A DNA stretch of 64,000 nt. It comes from Nematostella vectensis. Taxonomy: Eukaryota > Cnidaria > Anthozoa > Actiniaria > Edwardsiidae. The stretch is taken from NCBI RefSeq assembly GCF_932526225.1, contig NC_064041.1:3236699-3300698 (forward strand). The letters run 5' to 3'. Below are positions 58,570 to 64,000 of the stretch, piece after piece. A program made the translations under genes and the position numbers. How positions within the stretch are numbered: position 1 is the stretch's first letter; each line of letters begins with the position of its first letter. A model generated the notes under the pieces. It ran no database searches, was not told the origin of the DNA, and saw nothing but the letters and a program-made list of their open reading frames with translations.

Positions 58570-58666
58570 CCCTCTGTTGACAAACTTGTCGAACTCTTTG
58601 ACCAATATCTGTTTTGCCATCTCTGGGTCAGCCACAAGGATTGCAGCACGGGTTCCCATGTAGTAC
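58570..58666 (-). pseudogene. Pseudogene exon 4, whose first bases equal the array unit
   Basis: Reads [20 protein letters not shown] on the - strand. Its first 22 bases, beginning GTACTACATGGGAACCCGTG, are identical to the commonest array unit, so exon and array cannot be separated by sequence at that edge. The donor is GTAAAT instead of GTAAGT. Confidence 0.92.
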
Positions 58667-61600
58667 CTATATATACCAAGTAATAAAAGCACGGGTTTCC
58701 ATGTAGTACCTTATATATACCAAGTAATAAAAGCACGGGTTCCCATGTAGTACCTATACATACCAAGTAATAAAAGCACGGGTTCCCATGTAGTACCTAT
58801 ATATACCAGGTAATAAAAGCACGGGTTCCCATGTAGTACCTATATACCAAGTAATAAAAGCACAGGTTCTTATGTAGTAACTATATATACCAAGTAATAA
58901 AAGCACGGGTTCCCATGTAGTACCTATATATACCAAGTAATAAAGCACAGGTTAACATTTAGTACCTATATATACCAAGTAAAAAAAGCACGGGTTTCCC
59001 ATGTAGTACCTTATATATATCAAGTAATAAAAGCACGGGTTCCCATATTGTACCTATATATACCAAGTAATAAAAGCACGGGTTCCCATATTGTACCTAT
59101 ATATTCCAAGTAGTAAAAGCACGGGTTCCCATGTAGTATCTATAGTAATAAAAGCACGGGTTCCCATGTAGTATCTATAGTAATAAAAGCACGGGTTCCC
59201 ACGTTGTACCTATATATACCAAGTAGTAAAAGCACGGATTCCCATGTAGTACCTATATATACCAAGTAATAAAAGCACGGGTTCCTATGTAGTACCTTAT
59301 ATATATCAAGTAATAAAATCACGGGTCCCCATCTAGTACCTTATATATATCAAGTAATAAAATCACGGGTCCCCATCTAGTACCTTATATATATCAAGTA
59401 ATAAAAGCACGGGTTCCCATCTAGTACCTTATATATATCAAGTAATAAAAACACGGGTTCCCATGTAGTATCTATAGTAATAAAAGCACGGGTTCCCATG
59501 TAGTATCTATAGTAATAAAAGCACGGGTTCCCACGTTGTACCTATATATACCAAGTAGTAAAAGCACGGATTCCCATATGTAGTACCTATATATACCAAG
59601 TAATAAAAGCACGGGTTTCCATGTAGTACCAATATATACCACGTAATAAAAGCACGGGTTCCCACGTTGTACCTATATATACCAAGTAGTAAAAGCACGG
59701 ATTCCCATGTAGTACCAATATATACTAAGTAATAAAAGCACGGGTTTCCATGTAGTACCAATATATACCACGTAATAAAAGCACGGGTTCCCATGTAGTA
59801 CCTATATATACCAAGTAATAAAAGCACGGGTTCCCATGTAGTACCTATATATACCAAGTAATAAAAACACGGGTTTCCATGTAGTACCTATATATACCAA
59901 GTAATAAAATCACGGGTTCCCATGTAGTACCTATATATACTAAGTAATAAAATCACGGGTTCCCATGTAGTACTTATATATTCCAAGTAATAAAAGCACG
60001 GGTTTCCATGTAGTACCTATATATACCAAGTAATAAAAGCACGGGTTCCCATGTAGTACCTATATATACTAAGTAATAAAAGCACGGGTTTCCATGTAGT
60101 ACCTATATATACCAAGTAATAAAAGCACGGGTTCCCATGTAGTACCTATATACTAAGTAATAAAATCACGGGTTCCCATGTAGTACTTATATATTCCAAG
60201 TAATAAAAGCACGGGTTTCCATGTAGTACCAATATATACTAAGTAATAAAAACACGGGTTTCCATGTAGTACCTTATATATACTAAGTAATAAAAACACG
60301 GGTTTCCATGTAGTACCTATATATACCAAGTAATAAAAGCACGGGTTTCCATGTAGTACCTATATATACCAAGTAATAAAAGCGCGGGTTTCCATGTAGT
60401 ACCTATATATACCAAGTAATAAAAGCACGGGTTCCCATGTAGTACCTTATATATACCAAGTAATAAAAACACGGGTTCCCATGTAGTACCTATATATACC
60501 AAGTAATAAAAACACGGGTTCCCATGTAGTACCTATATATACCAAGTAATAAAAGCACGGGTTTCCATGTAGTACCTATATATATCAAGTAATAAAAGCA
60601 CGGGTTTCCATGTAGTACCTATATATATCAAGTAATAAAAGCGCGGGTTCCCATGTAGTACCAATATATACCAAGTAATAAAATCACGGGTCCCCATCTA
60701 GTACCTTATATATATCAAGTAATAAAAACACGGGTTCCCATATTGTACCTTATATATATCAAGTAATAAAAACACGGGTTCCCATATTGTACCTATATAT
60801 ACCAAGTAATAAAGCACAGGTTAACATTTAGTACCTATATATACCAAGTAAAAAAAGCACGGGTTCCCAATTAGTATCTATAGTAATAAAAGCACGGGTT
60901 CCCATGTAGTATCTATAGTAATAAAAGCACGGGTTCCCACGTTGTACCTATATATACCAAGTAGTAAAAGCACGGGTTTCCATGTAGTACCTATATATAC
61001 CAAGTAATAAAAGCACGGGTTCCCATCTAGTACCTATACATACCAAGTAATAAAAGCACGGGTTCCCATGTAGTACCTATATATACCAAGTAATAAAAGC
61101 ACGGGTTTCCATGTAGTACCTATATATACCAAGTAATAAAAGCACGGGTTTCCATGTAGTACCAATATATACCAAGTAATAAAAACACGGGTTCCCATCT
61201 AGTACCTTATATATACCAAGTAATAAAAGCACGGGTTTCCATGTAGTACCTATATATACCAAGTAATAAAAGCACGGGTTTCCATGTAGTACCTATAGAT
61301 ACCAAGTAATAAAAGAACGGGTTTCCATGTAGTACCTATATATACCAAGTAATGAAAGCACGGGTTTCCATGTAGTACCTATATATACCAAGTAATAAAA
61401 GCACGGGTTTCTATGTAGTACCTATATATACCAAGTAATGAAAGCACGGGTTTCCATGTAGTACCTATAGATACCAAGTAATAAAAGAACGGGTTTCCAT
61501 GTAGTACCTATATATACCAAGTAATAAAAGCACGGGTTTCCATGTAGTACCTATATATACCAAGTAATAAAAGCACGGGTTTCCATGTAGTACCTACATA

Positions 61601-64000
61601 TACCAAGTAATGAAAGCACGGGTTCCCATGTAGTACCTATATATACCAAGTAATAAAAGCACGGGTTTCCATGTAGTACCTATATATACCAAGTAATAAA
61701 ATCACGGGTTTCCATGTAGTACCTATATATACCAAGTAATAAAAGCACGGGTTCCCATCTAGTACCTATATATACCAAGTAATAAAAGAACGGGTTTCCA
61801 TGTAGTACCTATATATACCAAATAATAAAGCACAGGTTAAAATTAAGTACCTATATATACCAAGTAATAAAATCACGGGTTTCCATGTAGTACCTATATA
61901 TACCAAGTAATAAAAGCACGGGTTCCCATGTAGTACCTATATATACCAAGTAATAAAATCACGGGTTTCCATGTAGTACCTATATATACCAAGTAATAAA
62001 AGCACGGGTTTCTATGTAGTACCTATATATACCAAGTAATAAAAGAACGGGTTTCCATGTAGTACCTATATATACCAAATAATAAAGCACAGGTTAAAAT
62101 TAAGTACCTATATATACCAAGTAATAAAAGCACAGGTTTCTATGTAGTACCTATATATACCAAGTAATGAAAGCACGGGTTCCCATGTAGTACCTATATA
62201 TACCAAGTAATAAAAGCACGGGTTCCCATGTAGTACCTATATATACCAAGTAATGAAAGCACGGGTTCCCATGTAGTACCTATATATACCAAGTAATAAA
62301 AGCACGGGTTTCTATGTAGTACCTATATATACCAAGTAATAAAAGAACGGGTTTCCATGTAGTACCTATATATATCAAGTAATAAAATCACGGGTTTCCA
62401 TGTAGTACTTATATATACCAAGTAATAAAAACACGGGTTTCCATGTAGTACCTATATATACCAAGTAATAAAATCACGGGTTTCCCATGTAGTACCTATA
62501 TATACCAAGTAATAAAAGCACGGGTTCCCATGTAGTACCTATATATACCAAGTAATAAAAGCACGGGTTTCCCATGTAGTACCTATATATACCAAGTAAT
62601 AAAAGCACGGGTTCCCATGTAGTACCTTATATATACCAAGTAATAAAAGCACGGGTTTCCATGTAGTACCTATATATACCAGGTAATAAAAGCACGGGTT
62701 CCCATGTAGTACCTATATACCAAGTAATAAAATCACGGGTTTCCATCTAGTACCTTATATATACCAAGTAATAAAAGCACGGGTTCCCATCTAGTACCTA
62801 TATATACCAAGTAATAAAAGCACGGGTTCCCATGTAGTACCTATATATACCAAGTAATAAAAACACGGGTTTCCCATGTAGTACCTATATATACCAAGTA
62901 ATAAAAGCGCGGGTTCCCATGTAGTACCTATATATACCAAGTAATAAAATCACGGGTTTCCATGTAGTACCTATATATACCAAGTAATAAAATCACGGGT
63001 TTCCATGTAGTGCCTATATATACCAAGTAATAAAAGCACGGGTTCCCATCTAGTACCTTATATATACCAAGTAATAAAAGCACGGGTTTCCATGTAGTAC
63101 TTATATATACCAAGTAATAAAAGCACGGGTTCTCATGTATAGTACCTATATATACCAAGTAATAAAATCACGGGTTTCCATGTAGTACCTATATATACCA
63201 AGTAATAAAATCACGGGTTTCCATGTAGTACCTACATATACCAAGTAATAAAAGCACGGGTTCCCATATTGTACCTATATATACCAAGTAATAAAAGCGC
63301 GGGTTCCCATGTAGTACCTATATATACCAAGTAATAAAAGCACGGGTTCCCATCTAGTACCTTATATATACCAAGTAATAAAAGCACGGGTTTCCATGTA
63401 GTACCTATATATACCAAGTAATAAAAGCACGGGTTCCCATCTAGTACCTTATATATACCAAGTAATAAAAGCACGGGTTCCCATCTAGTACCTTATATAT
63501 ACCAAGTAATAAAAGCACGGGTTCCCATATAGTACCTATATATACCAAGTAATAAAAGCGCGGGTTCCCATCTAGTACCTTATATATACCAAGTAATAAA
63601 AGCACGGGTTCCCATGTAGTACCTTATATATACCAAGTAAAAAAAACACGGGTTCCCATCTAGTACCTTATATATACCAAGTAATAAAAGCACGGGTTCC
63701 CATGTAGTACCTATATATACCAAGTAATAAAAGCACGGGTTTCCATGTAGTACCTATATATACCAAGTAATAAAAGCACGGGTTCCCATGTAGTACCTAT
63801 ATATACCAAGTAATAAAAGCGCGGGTTCCCATGTAGTACCTATATATACCAAGTAATAAAAGCGCGGGTTTCCATGTAGTACCTTATATATATCAAGTAA
63901 TAAAATCACGGGTTCCCATGTAGTGCCTATATATACCAAGTAATAAAAACACGGGTTCCCATATTGTACCTATATATACCAAGTAACAAAAACACGGGTT
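58667..64000 (-). repeat. 43-bp minisatellite, right-arm array (runs off the window)
   Basis: At least 5.3 kb, roughly 125 units, in inverse orientation to the left array. Variants include units shortened to a 'TATCTATAGTAATAAAAGCA' form near 59140-59520 and at about 60875-60920, and GCGCGGG forms in the distal half. Short 60-116 codon ORFs are repeat artefacts. Confidence 0.97.

Larger units (their letters stand above)
55266..58666 (-). pseudogene. Cytochrome P450 pseudogene, inverted copy
   Basis: Recognisable exons on the - strand: 4 (58570-58666), 5 (57490-57612), 6 (57044-57132), 7 (56779-56921), 11 (55875-56012), 12 (55547-55709) and an altered 13 (55266-55373). Exons 8-10, with the I helix and ExxR, are absent. 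In-frame stops: TAG in exon 5 at 57535-57537 (where the intact gene has Leu140, WRRLR), TGA in exon 11 at 55985-55987, and TAA in exon 12 at 55616-55618, just after the heme loop. The last exon lacks 49 bp, equivalent to 29448-29496, so its frame runs into the repeat and stops at 55266-55268. Exons 1-3 would be beyond the window. Exons 6 and 7 remain clean. Confidence 0.92.
47942..64000 (-). repeat. Right arm of the inverted duplication (continues past window)
   Basis: Homology to the left arm starts at a TACAATGGAG word at about 47943 and goes, in inverted order, through the 25-bp array, the second DRAM-like gene, the Gypsy remnant (shortened), the 56-bp repeats, P450 exons 13-11 and 7-4 and the 43-bp array. 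Sequence divergence with many small indels indicates that it is not a recent perfect palindrome. Confidence 0.88.

Noticed and set aside
55266-58666. A second functional P450
   Set aside because: Three in-frame stops, missing exons 8-10 and a damaged C-terminus.

Overview
The window is eukaryotic genomic DNA: intron-split genes, non-LTR, Ty3/Gypsy-like and Penelope-like retroelement remnants, a tRNA-derived SINE, MITE-like elements and many tandem repeats. The mix of a CYP3-clan P450, a DRAM-family membrane protein and these element types suggests an invertebrate metazoan, most plausibly an anthozoan cnidarian such as a sea anemone. That is inference; no species marker is visible.

Layout. 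1-6.1 kb holds a G-rich minisatellite interrupted by a 5'-truncated LINE with a long AAAT tail, a MITE-like element, a small RING-finger ORF and local tandem duplications. 6.1-29.5 kb is a complete 13-exon cytochrome P450 gene on the + strand; the exons joined give 513 codons with all P450 signature motifs, closest by eye to the CYP3A/thromboxane synthase group. Its intron 3 is almost wholly an 11.3-kb array of a 43-bp unit. 29.5-34.3 kb is the P450 3' flank, made of 56-bp repeats split by a minus-strand LINE of about 4.4 kb. 35.1-37.6 kb is a decayed Ty3/Gypsy-like element. 39.2-40.6 kb is an intact two-exon DRAM/Frag1/Sfk1-family membrane protein on the - strand, with a 25-bp minisatellite just upstream.

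About 42.6-47.9 kb is a spacer with retroelement debris (Penelope-like, LINE, SINE) and minisatellites. From 47.9 kb to the window end the left arm is repeated in inverted orientation: the 25-bp minisatellite, a second intact DRAM-like gene (+ strand), the Gypsy remnant, the 56-bp repeats, then a broken P450 copy (- strand; exons 8-10 missing, three in-frame stops, altered last exon), then another 43-bp array that runs off the window.

The main observation concerns the two arrays tied to the P450 gene. The 43-bp unit is a copy of the intron 3/exon 4 junction (last intron bases including the AG, plus about 33 bases of exon 4). The 56-bp unit is a copy of the last coding exon including its stop codon. 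Both arrays appear to have grown from exon edges of one gene, inside a large inverted duplication where one gene copy stayed intact and the other decayed. The P450 (ER monooxygenase) and the DRAM-like proteins have no evident shared pathway; their adjacency probably just reflects the duplicated block.
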